NCBI RefSeq assembly: GCF_000364625.1
Contig: NZ_KB822603.1
Coordinates: 62,001 to 126,000, forward strand
Length of the DNA: 64,000 nucleotides
Direction of reading: 5' to 3'
Source of the DNA: Pseudomonas thermotolerans DSM 14292
GTDB taxonomy: Bacteria; Pseudomonadota; Gammaproteobacteria; Pseudomonadales; Pseudomonadaceae
The position numbers were made by a program, and so were the translations under genes. The notes beneath the pieces are model-generated. The model ran no database searches. It saw nothing but the letters and a program-made list of their open reading frames with translations, and was not told the origin of the DNA. The stretch's first letter is position 1. Each line of letters starts with the position of its first letter. Shown piece by piece: positions 8,840 to 18,634 of this stretch.

Positions 8840-9466
8840 ATGGCTCTGGAAACCTGGTTGCTCTACTGCGGCGCCGCGCTGATCGTCATCCTGATCCCTG
8901 GCCCGCTGTCCCTGCTGATGATCGGCAACACCCTGAACTACGGCCTGCGCCGCTCGCTGCCGGGCTTCCTTGGTGGGGTGTCCGCTTCCATCTGCCTGCT
9001 CAGCGCCTCGGCGCTCGGCCTCGGCGCCCTGCTGCTGGCCTCGGAGCGGCTGTTCAGCGTGCTGAAGATCCTTGGTGCCCTCTACCTGTTCTACCTGGCC
9101 TGGCAGAGCTGGCGCGAATCGCGCCGCGCGGCCCGCCCCGTGGCCGCCGAGGAGCAGCCGGTCAACCCGGGCTTCCGTGTCCTGTTCTGGAAGGCCTTCG
9201 GCCTCGGCGCCAGCAATCCCAAGGACATCCTGTTCTTCGCCGCCTTCCTGCCACAGTTCCTCAGCGCCGAGCGCTCGCTGGCCGGCCAGCTGCTGATCCT
9301 CATCGCCACCTGGGTGGTGCTGGATCTGGCCTGCAAGCTGTTCTACGGCCTCAGTGCCCGGGGCGCCGCGAGCTTCCTGCGGGCCGGACGCGGCCAGGTG
9401 TGGTTCAACCGCATCAGCGCCGGGCTGTTCGGCGGCGCCGGAGCAGCCGCCCTGCTCAGTCGCTGA
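8840..9466 (+). CDS. LysE/RhtB-family exporter
   Basis: The 208-residue protein is a small inner-membrane exporter of the LysE/RhtB family, with about six hydrophobic segments. The N-terminal segment carrying IPGPLSLLMIGNTLNYGLR and the internal GLGASNPKDILFFAAFLPQF are typical of the family. Members export amino acids or related small metabolites, and the substrate is not predictable here. I chose the ATG at 8840 because GAGGTG at 8831 is well spaced before it; a GTG at 8834 is in frame. It follows a terminator and so is probably its own transcript. Its place within a purine cluster is not explained. Confidence 0.88.
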   Translation: MALETWLLYCGAALIVILIPGPLSLLMIGNTLNYGLRRSLPGFLGGVSASICLLSASALGLGALLLASERLFSVLKILGALYLFYLAWQSWRESRRAARPVAAEEQPVNPGFRVLFWKAFGLGASNPKDILFFAAFLPQFLSAERSLAGQLLILIATWVVLDLACKLFYGLSARGAASFLRAGRGQVWFNRISAGLFGGAGAAALLSR

Positions 9467-9683
9467 TCCGCCGCTTCCCCCCCTCGAATCCGGCGGTCTA
9501 CCCCGCCGGACCGCCCTCGAAGCCCCCCTGCAGCCCGCGCCGCTGCTGGCCTTGCCCCCCTGCCCCGTCCGGACTCGCCACGAACCCTGCCATCCGCACA
9601 ACGGAATGCCGGCGACTGCCTAGACTTGTTGTTGACGAACGAACGTGCGCATCCCGCGTAGGACTTCGCAGAACAATGGATAA

Positions 9684-10694
<1,011 letters not shown>

Positions 10695-10758
10695 CGCCGG
10701 AGCCGCCGCCCGCGCGGCGGCGGCCCACTGCCCGATCCGCCATCAGGAGATGCCTGCC

Positions 10759-11391
10759 ATGAACGCCCTGCGGCACGTCTGGGACCACTTCGAGGAAGCC
10801 TTCATCGCCTTTCTCCTGGGGGCCATGACGCTGGTGACCTTCGTCTACGTGATCCTCAACAACCTCTACACCCTGTTCTACGACCTGGCCGATCGCTTCG
10901 AGGGTGCCAGCGAGTTCTTCTTCGGCATCGGCGACGCCATCCTGGAGATGGCCCAGGCGATGACCTGGAGCAACGCGCTGACCAAGGCGCTGTTCGCCTG
11001 GCTGATCTTCTTCGGCCTGGCCTACGGCGTGCGCACCGCCGGGCACATCGGCGTCGACGCCCTGGTCAAGCTGGCCCCGCGCCACGTGCAGCGGGTCATC
11101 GGGGTGCTCGCCTGCCTGTGCTGCCTGGGCTATGCCGGGCTGCTCAGCGTGGCCAGCTTCGAGTGGGTGCAGACCCTGTTCACCGCCGCCATCGGCGCCG
11201 AGGACCTGGGCCACTACGGCATCATGCAGTGGCACATCGGCCTGATCGTTCCGCTGGGCTTCGCCCTGGTGTTCGTGCGCTTCCTCGAGGTGCTGGTACG
11301 CATCCTGCGCAACCAGCAGACCGGCCTGGGCCTGGCCGACGAGGCCGCCGAGGCAATCAAACTCACCGAGCATGAGGAGCCGAAGCAATGA
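10759..11391 (+). CDS. dctQ: TRAP transporter small membrane subunit DctQ
   Basis: The 210-residue protein has four hydrophobic segments and is the small permease subunit that links the binding protein to DctM. I chose ATG 10759 because AGGAG at 10746 is about 9 bases upstream; the in-frame ATG at 10750 overlaps that site. The loop between the first two membrane segments is long, as in DctQ. The stop overlaps the dctM start by 4 bases (ATGA). Confidence 0.9.
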   Translation: MNALRHVWDHFEEAFIAFLLGAMTLVTFVYVILNNLYTLFYDLADRFEGASEFFFGIGDAILEMAQAMTWSNALTKALFAWLIFFGLAYGVRTAGHIGVDALVKLAPRHVQRVIGVLACLCCLGYAGLLSVASFEWVQTLFTAAIGAEDLGHYGIMQWHIGLIVPLGFALVFVRFLEVLVRILRNQQTGLGLADEAAEAIKLTEHEEPKQ

Positions 11392-12671
11392 CGGTGCTGT
11401 TCCTCTTCCTGCTGCTGTTCCTGCTGATGTTCATCGGCGTGCCGATCGCCGTTTCCCTCGGCCTCGCCGGCTCGCTGACCATCATCCTGTTCAGCCCGGA
11501 TTCCGTACGCTCGCTGGCGATCAAGCTGTTCGAGACCAGCGAACACTACACCCTGCTGGCCATCCCGTTCTTCCTGCTGGCCGGTGCCTTCATGACCACC
11601 GGCGGCGTGGCGCGCCGGCTGATCGACTTCGCCAACGCCTGCGTCGGCCATATCCGGGGCGGCCTGGCGATCGCCGCGGTGCTGGCCTGCATGCTGTTCG
11701 CCGCGCTGTCCGGCTCGTCGCCGGCCACGGTGGCGGCGGTGGGCTCCATCGCCATCGCCGGCATGGTCCGCTCCGGCTATCCGCAGGAGTTCGGCGCCGG
11801 CATCGTGTGCAACGCCGGCACCCTGGGCATCCTGATTCCGCCGTCGATCGTCATGGTGGTCTACGCCGCCGCCACCGAGACCTCGGTGGGCAAGCTGTTC
11901 ATGGCCGGCGTGGTGCCGGGCATCATGCTCGGCGTGGTGCTGATGATCGCCATCTACGTGGTGGCGGTTAAGAAGAACCTGCCGGCCCTGCCGCGCGCCA
12001 CCCTGCGCGAATGGCTCGGCGCCGCGCGCAAGGCGATCTGGGGCCTGCTGCTGATGGTGATCATCCTCGGCGGCATCTACTCCGGCATGTTCACGCCCAC
12101 CGAGGCGGCGGCCGTGGCGGCGGTCTACTCGGCCTTCATCGCCCTGTTCGTGTACAAGGACATGCGCGTCAGCGAAGTGCCGAAGGTGCTGCTGGAGTCG
12201 GCCAAGCTGTCCATCATGCTGATGTTCATCATCGCCAACGCCATGCTCTTCGCCCATGTGCTGACCACCGAGCAGCTGCCGCAGCAGATCACCGCCTGGG
12301 TGCTGGAAGCCGGCCTGACGCCCATCGCCTTCCTGCTGGTAGTGAACCTGGTACTGCTGATCGCCGGCGCCTTCATGGAGCCCTCGGCGATCATCCTGAT
12401 CCTCGCTCCCATACTCTTCCCCATTGCCGTCAGACTGGGCATCGACCCCATCCACCTGGGAATCATCATGGTGGTCAACCTGGAGATCGGACTGGTGACC
12501 CCGCCGGTGGGCCTCAACCTGTTCGTCACCTCGGCGGTCACCGGCCTGCCGGTGACCGGCACCATCCGCGCCGCCATGCCCTGGCTGATGCTGCTGCTGG
12601 CCTTCCTGCTCCTGGTCACCTACGTGCCCTGGATCTCCCTGGCCCTACCCGAGTGGCTGGGCATGAGCTGA
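11388..12671 (+). CDS. dctM: TRAP transporter large permease DctM
   Basis: This 427-residue inner-membrane protein is the sodium-driven permease subunit of the TRAP system. It has about twelve hydrophobic segments and the DctM signatures GSSPATVAAVGSIAIAGM near residue 110, LGILIPPSIVMVVYA near 145 and TPPVGLNLFVTSAVTG near 370. It overlaps dctQ by 4 bases and ends just before a strong terminator, so dctPQM is a self-contained operon. Confidence 0.93.
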   Translation: MTVLFLFLLLFLLMFIGVPIAVSLGLAGSLTIILFSPDSVRSLAIKLFETSEHYTLLAIPFFLLAGAFMTTGGVARRLIDFANACVGHIRGGLAIAAVLACMLFAALSGSSPATVAAVGSIAIAGMVRSGYPQEFGAGIVCNAGTLGILIPPSIVMVVYAAATETSVGKLFMAGVVPGIMLGVVLMIAIYVVAVKKNLPALPRATLREWLGAARKAIWGLLLMVIILGGIYSGMFTPTEAAAVAAVYSAFIALFVYKDMRVSEVPKVLLESAKLSIMLMFIIANAMLFAHVLTTEQLPQQITAWVLEAGLTPIAFLLVVNLVLLIAGAFMEPSAIILILAPILFPIAVRLGIDPIHLGIIMVVNLEIGLVTPPVGLNLFVTSAVTGLPVTGTIRAAMPWLMLLLAFLLLVTYVPWISLALPEWLGMS

Positions 12672-12679
12672 GCCGCCGT

Positions 12680-12712
12680 GCCGGGGCCCGACCGCAGGCC
12701 CCGGCTTTTTTT
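12680..12712 (+). terminator. Intrinsic terminator of dctPQM
   Basis: GCCGGGGCC at 12680-12688 pairs perfectly with GGCCCCGGC at 12697-12705, followed by seven T residues. It starts 8 bases after the dctM stop. Confidence 0.93.
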
Positions 12713-12760
12713 CCATCGGCACCGGGCCGCACACCGGAACGGGGCAGCCAGCCCAGACAA

Positions 12761-12785
12761 AGAAAAGCCCGCCAAAGGGCGGGCC
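12761..12785 (-). terminator. Intrinsic terminator of hiuH (minus strand)
   Basis: Read on the minus strand, GCCCGCCC-TTT-GGCGGGC is followed by TTTTC. It lies 47 bases after the hiuH stop, convergent with the dctPQM terminator. Confidence 0.8.
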
Positions 12786-12831
12786 AGAACTCGCAAGCGA
12801 GGAGTCGGAGGGTAACGAAGAAGGACCGCGG

Positions 12832-13185
12832 CTAGCTGCCACGGTAGGTGGAGTAGCTGTACGGCGAGATCAGGAGCGGCACGTGGTAATGCTCCTGGGC
12901 GGCGTCGATGCCGAAACGCAGCACCACCACGTCGAGAAAGGCGGGACTGGCCAGATTCAGGCCGCGCGCCCGGTAGTAGTCGCCGGCATGGAAATGTAGC
13001 TGGTAGACCCCAGAGCGGTAGTCGTCGCCCTGCAGGATCGGCGCGTCCAGACGGCCGTCATGGTTGGTCAGCGCGCTGGCGACCAGTTCCAGGCGCTCGC
13101 CGTCGACTCGGTACAGCTCCACCCGGATCTTGCTGCCGGGGCAGCCGTGGGCGGCATCCAGTACATGCGTGGTTAAACGTCCCAT
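12832..13185 (-). CDS. hiuH: 5-hydroxyisourate hydrolase
   Basis: HiuH (also PucM or UraH), a transthyretin-like enzyme, hydrolyses 5-hydroxyisourate, the product of urate oxidation, to OHCU. The 117-residue protein starts MGRLTTHVLDAAHGCPG, has the HFHAGDYYRARG segment, and ends in the diagnostic YRGS tetrapeptide. A longer frame upstream to 13230 lacks family similarity, so I start at 13185. The gene is divergent from the puuE operon and shares a 412-base control region with two operator palindromes. Confidence 0.97.
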   Translation of the reverse strand: MGRLTTHVLDAAHGCPGSKIRVELYRVDGERLELVASALTNHDGRLDAPILQGDDYRSGVYQLHFHAGDYYRARGLNLASPAFLDVVVLRFGIDAAQEHYHVPLLISPYSYSTYRGS

Positions 13186-13336
13186 GGGTTCTGGGCATCC
13201 GCGCTCGCCGGGCGAACGCCGCGATGCCACGCCTCCTCTTGTTCGGTTGGGTTCAGGACAACAGCGGGCGCGTGGCCCGGCGTGGTGCTGAGCATGACAG
13301 CTGCTCGGGCACCACTATAAGACACTTGAACAAGAA

Positions 13337-13348
13337 ATTGTACACAAT
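13337..13348. promoter_or_regulatory. Candidate GntR operator in the hiuH promoter
   Basis: ATTGTACACAAT is identical over all 12 bases to the site before gntR. On the hiuH strand it reads ATTGTGTACAAT, and its TACAAT may serve as the -10 element, about 150 bases before the start codon. Confidence 0.65.
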
Positions 13349-13498
13349 AATTCTGATTCTGATCGCCCATCGACCGCCTGCCAATCATCAGTCTATTCCG
13401 CATATAACCCAATGATCACGTGGTCCATGACGTTCATAGCTGACCATATGGGCAAGATTCCTGAGGAGATGAGCGGCGAGGTCCTGATGAAAATTTGA

Positions 13499-13527
13499 TT
13501 TACAAACAGCGAATCACTTTGTATACA
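13499..13527 (+). promoter_or_regulatory. Candidate sigma-70 promoter of the puuE-uraD-alc-allA-puuD operon
   Basis: TTTACA at 13499-13504 and TATACA at 13522-13527 are separated by exactly 17 bases. The operator palindrome covers the -10 element, which fits repression. Transcription would start near 13534, giving a leader of roughly 60 bases. Confidence 0.6.
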
Positions 13528-13528
13528 A
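13519..13528. promoter_or_regulatory. Candidate GntR operator in the puuE promoter
   Basis: TTGTATACAA is a perfect 10-base palindrome and differs by one base from the other three sites. It covers the predicted -10 element of the urate operon. Confidence 0.68.
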
Positions 13529-13597
13529 TCACCCCATCCCGATCGTATCGGCACTACCGCCGGCGATCGCCACGTCTACTGGAAAAGGATGACTCCC

Positions 13598-14530
13598 GTG
13601 AGAGCTGACTACCCGCGCGACCTGATCGGCTACGCCGACAACCCGCCCCACCCGCACTGGCCGGGCGAGGCCCGCATCGCCCTGTCCTTCGTCCTCAACT
13701 ACGAGGAAGGCGGAGAGCGCTGCGTGCTGCACGGCGACAAGGAATCCGAGGCGTTCCTCTCCGAGATGGTTGCCGCCCAGCCGCTGGCGGGCGTTCGCCA
13801 CATGAGCATGGAGTCGCTCTACGAGTACGGCAGCCGCGCCGGCGTCTGGCGCCTGCTGCGACTGTTCCGCCGGCACGGCATCCCGCTGACCGTGTTCGCC
13901 GTGGCCATGGCCGCCCAGCGCCACCCCGAGGTGATCCGCGCGATGGTCGCCGACGGCCACGAGATCTGCAGCCACGGCTACCGCTGGATCGACTACCAGT
14001 ACATGGACGAACAGCAGGAGCGCGAGCACCTGCTCGAGGCCATCCGCATCCTCACCGAGATCACCGGCGAACGCCCGCTCGGCTGGTACACCGGGCGCAC
14101 CAGCCCGAATACCCGCCGGCTGGTCCGCGAGGAAGGCGGCTTCCTCTACGACTCGGACACCTACGACGACGACCTACCCTACTGGGACCCGGAAAGCACT
14201 CCGGAGAAGCCGCACCTGGTGATCCCCTACACCCTGGACACCAACGACATGCGCTTCACCCAGGTGCAGGGCTTCAACAAGGGCGACGACTTTTTCCACT
14301 ACCTCAAGGACGCCTTCGACGTGCTCTATGCCGAAGGCCTGGAAGGCGCGCCGAAGATGCTCTCCATCGGCATGCACTGCCGTCTGCTCGGCCGCCCGGC
14401 GCGCCTCGCCGCCCTGGCCCGCTTCATCGACTACGCGAAGAGCCACGACAAGGTCTGGTTCGCCCGCCGCATCGACATCGCCCGGCACTGGTACGCCACC
14501 CACCCCTTCCCAGCGGAGACCGCCCGATGA
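13598..14530 (+). CDS. puuE: Allantoinase of the polysaccharide-deacetylase family
   Basis: PuuE hydrolyses allantoin to allantoate and is unrelated to metal-dependent amidohydrolase allantoinases. The 310-residue protein has the NodB-like fold; recognisable parts are LSFVLNYEEGGE near the N-terminus, HEICSHGYRWIDYQYM near residue 125 and GWYTGRTSPNTRRL near 165. I chose the GTG at 13598, with AAGGA 8 bases upstream and an N-terminus (RADYPRDLIGY) that fits the family; the ATG at 13589 is too close to that ribosome site. It is first in the operon and overlaps uraD by 4 bases. Confidence 0.95.
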   Translation: MRADYPRDLIGYADNPPHPHWPGEARIALSFVLNYEEGGERCVLHGDKESEAFLSEMVAAQPLAGVRHMSMESLYEYGSRAGVWRLLRLFRRHGIPLTVFAVAMAAQRHPEVIRAMVADGHEICSHGYRWIDYQYMDEQQEREHLLEAIRILTEITGERPLGWYTGRTSPNTRRLVREEGGFLYDSDTYDDDLPYWDPESTPEKPHLVIPYTLDTNDMRFTQVQGFNKGDDFFHYLKDAFDVLYAEGLEGAPKMLSIGMHCRLLGRPARLAALARFIDYAKSHDKVWFARRIDIARHWYATHPFPAETAR

Positions 14531-15042
14531 GCCGCTTCCAGACCCTGACCCCGTCGCGCCTGAGCCGCGCGGAATTCGTCGCCGCCTTCGCGGAGATCTA
14601 CGAGCACTCGCCCTGGGTCGCCGAACGCGCCTACGACCTCGGCCTGGACGAAAGCGTCGACGAGATCGAGAGCCTGCACCAGCGCATGGCCGACATCCTG
14701 CTCAGCGCCAGTCGCGAGGAACAGTTGGCCCTGATCAACGCCCACCCGGACCTGGCTGGCAAGGCGGCGATCCGCGGCGAGCTGACCGCCTCCTCCACCT
14801 CGGAGCAGGCCGGAGCCGGCATCCACGAATGCAGCCCCGAGGAATTCGCCCGCTTCACCGAACTCAATGCCGCCTACAAGGCCAGGTTCGGCTTCCCCTT
14901 CATCAAGGCGGTGAAAGGCAGCAACCGGCACCAGATCCTGGCGGCCTTCGAGGAACGCATCCACAACTCCCCGGAGCAGGAGTTCGCCACGGCCCTGGCC
15001 GAAATCAACAAGATCGCGCTGTTCCGTCTGCAGCAGCTGTGA
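14527..15042 (+). CDS. uraD: OHCU decarboxylase
   Basis: UraD decarboxylates 2-oxo-4-hydroxy-4-carboxy-5-ureidoimidazoline to S-allantoin, the step after HiuH. The 171-residue protein carries the family marks NAHPDLAGKAA near residue 75 and ARFGFPFIKAVKG near 118, with the HPDL histidine expected at the active site. Its ATG overlaps the puuE stop (ATGA), showing coupling. The length is normal for the family. Confidence 0.96.
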   Translation: MSRFQTLTPSRLSRAEFVAAFAEIYEHSPWVAERAYDLGLDESVDEIESLHQRMADILLSASREEQLALINAHPDLAGKAAIRGELTASSTSEQAGAGIHECSPEEFARFTELNAAYKARFGFPFIKAVKGSNRHQILAAFEERIHNSPEQEFATALAEINKIALFRLQQL

Positions 15043-15080
15043 GCCGCAGCGGCCCGCCCACCACGTAGAGAAGAAGCCCA

Positions 15081-16076
15081 ATGAAAAACTACGCCGTGCC
15101 CTTCGAGAAATACGTCAATCTGGCCGACGCCCGCCTGGGTACCAAGGCCATCTTCGTCACCGACGACTGGTTCGCCGACGTCAATCGCCTGTTCCAGCCG
15201 AATCCGCCGGTGTGGAAGGAGGGCGTGTTCGACGACAACGGCAAGTGGATGGACGGCTGGGAATCCCGCCGCAAACGCTTCGAGGGCTACGACTACGCGG
15301 TGATCCGCCTCGGCGTGCCGGGCTCGATCAAGGGCGTGGACATCGACACCACCCACTTCACCGGCAATTACCCGCCGTCCGCCTCCCTGGAAGGCTGCTT
15401 CGTCGCCGAGGGCGACCCCACCGAGGACACCCCGTGGGTGGAGGTGCTGCCGTCGGTGACCCTGCAGGGCGACAGCCATCACTACCACGAGGTCAATAAC
15501 GACCAGCCCTTCACCCATCTGCGCTTCAACATCTATCCGGATGGCGGCGTGGCCCGTCTGCGCGTGTACGGCATCCCCTACCGCGACTGGAGCAGCGTGG
15601 CCGACAACGAGCTGGTCGACCTGGCCGCCGCCCTCAACGGCGGGCGCGCCCTGGCCTGCTCCGACGAGCACTTCGGACGCATGAGCAACATCCTCAACCC
15701 GGGCCGCGGCCTGAACATGGGCGACGGCTGGGAAACCGCGCGCCGCCGCACCCCGGGCAACGACTGGGTGATCGTCGCCCTCGGCCATCCGGGCGAGATC
15801 GAGCGCATCGTGGTCGACACCCTGCACTTCAAGGGCAACTACCCGGACAGCTGCTCCATCCAGGGCGCCTACGTGAAGGGCGGCACCGACGCGCAGATCG
15901 AGACCCAGAGTCTGTTCTGGCGCGAGCTGCTGCCCAGCCAGAAGCTGGAGATGCACACCGAGCACGAGTTCGTCGAGCAGATCAACAGGCTCGGACCGAT
16001 CACCCACGTGCGCCTGAACATCTTCCCGGACGGCGGCATCAGCCGGCTGCGCCTGTTCGGCCGGGTCACCAGGTAA
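15081..16076 (+). CDS. alc: Allantoicase
   Basis: Allantoicase splits allantoate to ureidoglycolate and urea. The 331-residue protein is a clear tandem repeat of two allantoicase domains: each half contains a MxDGWE(S/T)RR(K/R) segment, then an [11 protein letters not shown] or [11 protein letters not shown] segment, and each ends with an [15 protein letters not shown] or [15 protein letters not shown] segment. This duplication is normal for the family. It lies 38 bases after uraD with AGAGAAG before the ATG. Confidence 0.97.
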   Translation: MKNYAVPFEKYVNLADARLGTKAIFVTDDWFADVNRLFQPNPPVWKEGVFDDNGKWMDGWESRRKRFEGYDYAVIRLGVPGSIKGVDIDTTHFTGNYPPSASLEGCFVAEGDPTEDTPWVEVLPSVTLQGDSHHYHEVNNDQPFTHLRFNIYPDGGVARLRVYGIPYRDWSSVADNELVDLAAALNGGRALACSDEHFGRMSNILNPGRGLNMGDGWETARRRTPGNDWVIVALGHPGEIERIVVDTLHFKGNYPDSCSIQGAYVKGGTDAQIETQSLFWRELLPSQKLEMHTEHEFVEQINRLGPITHVRLNIFPDGGISRLRLFGRVTR

Positions 16077-16096
16077 GAGAGCGGCCAGGGACGGCC

Positions 16097-16119
16097 CTCT
16101 CCCTCTCGGGAGAGATTTC
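16097..16119 (+). repeat. CCCTCTCCC-type hairpin element between alc and allA
   Basis: CTCTCCC (16097-16103) and GGGAGAG (16108-16114) form a perfect short hairpin followed by ATTT. It lies in the 130-base gap inside the urate operon. Related sequences occur at 19501-19533 and 23977-23986. It may be a weak terminator, an mRNA-processing hairpin or a small dispersed repeat. Confidence 0.5.
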
Positions 16120-16206
16120 CGGGACGGCGGCTGGCTGCGGCCGCCCTTCCCAGGCCCCCGGTTCCAGGCGGAGCGGGGGAAACGCCAACCAACAAGTAGA
16201 ACAGCC

Positions 16207-16710
16207 ATGCGTAGCCTGAAGATCGAGCCCCTGACCAAGGAAGCCTTCGCCCCGTTCGGTGACGTGATCGAAACCGAAGGCAGCGACTATTTCCTGATCA
16301 ACAACGGCTCCACCCGCCGCTATCACCGGCTCGCCACGGTCGAGACCGCGCTGCCCGAGGATCGGGCGATCATCAGCATCTTCCGCGCCGAGGCCCTGGA
16401 GATGCCGTTGCGCATACGCATGCTGGAACGCCATCCGCTGGGCAGCCAAGCCTTCGTTCCGCTGCTCGGCAATCCCTTTCTGGTCGTGGTCGCGCCACCT
16501 GGCGATGTACCTGTACCAGGGCTGGTCCGTGCCTTCCGCACCAACGGCAGGCAGGGCGTTAACTACCATCGCGGCGTCTGGCACCACCCGGTGCTGACGA
16601 TCGAAAAGCGGGATGACTTCCTGGTGGTTGATCGCAGTGGTTCCGGCAACAACTGCGACGAGCATTACTTCACCGAGGACGAGCAACTCCTCCTCGACCC
16701 CCACCAATAA
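16207..16710 (+). CDS. allA: Ureidoglycolate lyase
   Basis: AllA cleaves ureidoglycolate to glyoxylate and urea, the last step encoded here. The 167-residue protein starts with RSLKIEPLTKEAFAPFGDVIE, typical of the cupin-like ureidoglycolate lyase family, and contains RYHRLA near residue 38, LERHPLGSQAFVPL near 74 and NYHRGVWHHPVL near 119, the histidine-rich active-site strand. It is preceded by a 130-base gap with a hairpin and followed closely by puuD. Confidence 0.95.
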   Translation: MRSLKIEPLTKEAFAPFGDVIETEGSDYFLINNGSTRRYHRLATVETALPEDRAIISIFRAEALEMPLRIRMLERHPLGSQAFVPLLGNPFLVVVAPPGDVPVPGLVRAFRTNGRQGVNYHRGVWHHPVLTIEKRDDFLVVDRSGSGNNCDEHYFTEDEQLLLDPHQ

Positions 16711-16760
16711 GAGAAGACCCCGCATCCGGCGTGCCGGCGGCGGGGAGTGAGGATACGGCT

Positions 16761-18083
16761 GTGGAAGCACATCTGACTGAATGGCTGAACCTGGGCATTC
16801 GCTGGATTCACATGATCACCGGTATCGCCTGGATCGGTGCCTCGTTCTATTTCGTCTGGCTGGAGAACAACCTCGACCGCCGCAACCCGCGGGAAGGTCT
16901 GTCCGGCGACCTGTGGGCGATCCACGGCGGCGGCATCTACCACCTGGAGAAGTACAAGCTGGCTCCGCCGCAGATGCCGGAGAAGCTGCACTGGTTCAAA
17001 TGGGAGGCCTACTTCACCTGGCTGTCGGGCGTCGCCCTGCTGCTGGTGGTCTACTACCTCAACCCCAGCGTTTACCTGATCAAGCCGGGCGTCGAGCTAT
17101 CCGCCGGCGCCGCCGTGGCCATCGGCTTCGGCTCCCTGCTGGTCGGCTGGCTGGTCTACGACCAGCTGTGCGACTCTCCGCTCGGCAGGCAGCCGGCCCT
17201 GCTCGGCCTGGTGCTGTTCGTCCTGGTGGTGCTCGCCGCCTTCGCCTACAGCCAGGTGTTCAGCGGCCGCGCCGCCTACATCCACACCGGCGCGCTGATT
17301 GGCACCATCATGGTCGGCAACGTGTTCCGCATCATCATGCCGGCCCAGCGCGCGCTGGTTAAGGCCATCGAGGAGAACCGCGAGCCGGATCCGGTGCTAC
17401 CGGCCAAGGGCCTGCTGCGTTCGCGCCACAACAACTACTTCACCCTGCCGGTGCTGTTCATCATGATCAGCAACCACTTCCCGAGCACCTACGGCAGCCA
17501 GTACAACTGGCTGATCCTCGCCGGCATCGCGGTACTCGCCGTACTGGTGCGCCACTACTTCAACACCCGGCATGCCAGCCAGCAATTCGCCTGGACTCTG
17601 CCGGCCGCCGCGGTGGGCATGCTCTGCCTGGCCTTCGTCACCGGCCCCAACCTGAAGCCGGCGACCGGCAACGAGGCGGCCAAGGCCGAGGGTCAGTACC
17701 AGCCGCTGCCGGGCACCGCGGTCGGCGGCAAGACCGCCGCCCAGCGTCGGGCCGAGGAGGAAGCCGCCAAGGCCGCGCACCGCGATACCCCGGCTGCGGA
17801 CACCGCGACCCAGGCCAGCGGCCCGTCCTTCGAGAAGGTGCACAGCGTGATCCATGAGCGTTGCACCGTGTGCCACTCGGCGAATCCGACCAGCCCGCTG
17901 TTCAGCAGCGCGCCGGGCGGGGTGATCCTCGACACCCCCGAGCAGATCCGCCAGCTGGCGCCGAAAATCCAGGCCCAGGCCGTGGCCTCGCAGATCATGC
18001 CGCTGGGCAACATCACCCAGATGACCCAGGAAGAGCGCGAGCTGCTCGGCCAGTGGATCGCCAGCGGCGCGCCGACCAACTAG
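16761..18083 (+). CDS. puuD: Membrane urate oxidase (urate hydroxylase) with C-terminal cytochrome c domain
   Basis: PuuD oxidises urate to 5-hydroxyisourate in the inner membrane and passes electrons to the respiratory chain through its own haem instead of to oxygen as soluble uricase does. The 440-residue protein has about eight hydrophobic segments beginning with LNLGIRWIHMITGIAWIGAS, conserved EAYFTWLSG and GNVFRIIMP regions, an Ala/Lys/Glu-rich linker near residues 300-350, and a cytochrome c domain with C368-T-V-C371-H372 and a later MPLGNITQM methionine. It starts with GTG at 16761, with AGGA 7 bases upstream; the ATG at 16731 is non-conserved. It is the last gene of the operon and precedes a strong terminator. 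Confidence 0.95.
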   Translation: MEAHLTEWLNLGIRWIHMITGIAWIGASFYFVWLENNLDRRNPREGLSGDLWAIHGGGIYHLEKYKLAPPQMPEKLHWFKWEAYFTWLSGVALLLVVYYLNPSVYLIKPGVELSAGAAVAIGFGSLLVGWLVYDQLCDSPLGRQPALLGLVLFVLVVLAAFAYSQVFSGRAAYIHTGALIGTIMVGNVFRIIMPAQRALVKAIEENREPDPVLPAKGLLRSRHNNYFTLPVLFIMISNHFPSTYGSQYNWLILAGIAVLAVLVRHYFNTRHASQQFAWTLPAAAVGMLCLAFVTGPNLKPATGNEAAKAEGQYQPLPGTAVGGKTAAQRRAEEEAAKAAHRDTPAADTATQASGPSFEKVHSVIHERCTVCHSANPTSPLFSSAPGGVILDTPEQIRQLAPKIQAQAVASQIMPLGNITQMTQEERELLGQWIASGAPTN

Positions 18084-18128
18084 ACCCACGCCCTGGCCGT
18101 CGTTACCGTCGCGGCCAGGAAGCTAGTA

Positions 18129-18155
18129 GCCCGCCTACCCGGCGGGCTTTTTTTT
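18129..18155 (+). terminator. Intrinsic terminator of the urate operon
   Basis: GCCCGCC (18129-18135) pairs with GGCGGGC (18141-18147), followed by eight T residues. It lies 45 bases after the puuD stop. Confidence 0.93.
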
Positions 18156-18323
18156 CGTGCTCCCCTGCCCCTGGCACCAGCGAGATTGGCCCCTTCGCCA
18201 AGCGAGACGCCCGGTGGCCATCCCGGCAGCGCGACAGTCCCGGCCTGCGGGCCGGCTCCGCCTCCCCCCGCGCGCCCGGCTCGGCCTGGTACGGACGTTT
18301 CCGTCAGGACCTTTGGCCCGCCA

Positions 18324-18355
18324 ATGTGCACAAAACAAAAACAAACTGTTCACAA
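18324..18355. promoter_or_regulatory. Two degraded operator-like boxes before the Tsx-type gene
   Basis: ATGTGCACAA (18324-18333) and CTGTTCACAA (18346-18355) each match TTGTACACAA at 8 of 10 bases, start 22 bases apart (two helical turns), and the second overlaps the -35 element of a good promoter. They are weaker than the four upstream sites, so binding is less certain. Confidence 0.4.
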
Positions 18356-18376
18356 TTTTCCGAAGCCTGTTATAGT
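18349..18376 (+). promoter_or_regulatory. Candidate sigma-70 promoter of the Tsx-type channel gene
   Basis: TTCACA (18349-18354) and TATAGT (18371-18376), each 5 of 6 to consensus, are spaced by 16 bases. Transcription would begin about 250 bases before the start codon. Confidence 0.55.
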
Positions 18377-18634
18377 CAACAAAACCTGACTCGTGAGACA
18401 GCTTTCCGCGAGCACCAAGGCCACGACCGCATAACAACAACACGGCAGGCTGACCGATGAGCAGATCCCCAGAACGCGGAATTCTCCGCACCACCCTCCG
18501 CGGTGCCGCCCCACTTCCGATCCGTTACCCCTGAGCGCCCGTACGCCGCCGGGCAGGCCGTGCGCACGGCGGCGCCCGAGCGCTCGGGGCAGCGTGGCTT
18601 CCAACAAGAAAACCGACCCGGAGACCCACCACCG

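Larger units (their letters stand above)
13186..13597. other. 412-base divergent control region between hiuH and puuE
   Basis: This AT-richer region has no convincing gene. It contains two copies of the TTGTxTACAA palindrome, at 13338-13347 (hiuH side) and 13519-13528 (puuE side), and a clear sigma-70-like promoter for puuE. The stretch 13350-13490 between them holds nothing I recognise. Confidence 0.7.
18084..18634. other. 551-base gap between puuD and the Tsx-type channel gene
   Basis: No convincing gene is present. The first 70 bases hold the puuD terminator, 18156-18320 holds nothing I recognise, and 18324-18376 holds an AT-rich promoter with two operator-like boxes. The remaining 260 bases to the tsx start form a long leader or undefined DNA with no open frame of normal composition. 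Confidence 0.6.

Noticed and set aside
11214..12455. Minus-strand open frame over the TRAP permease
   Set aside because: Composition is dominated by Gln, His, Asp and Gly, a typical antisense shadow of a membrane-protein gene; dctM on the plus strand is certain.
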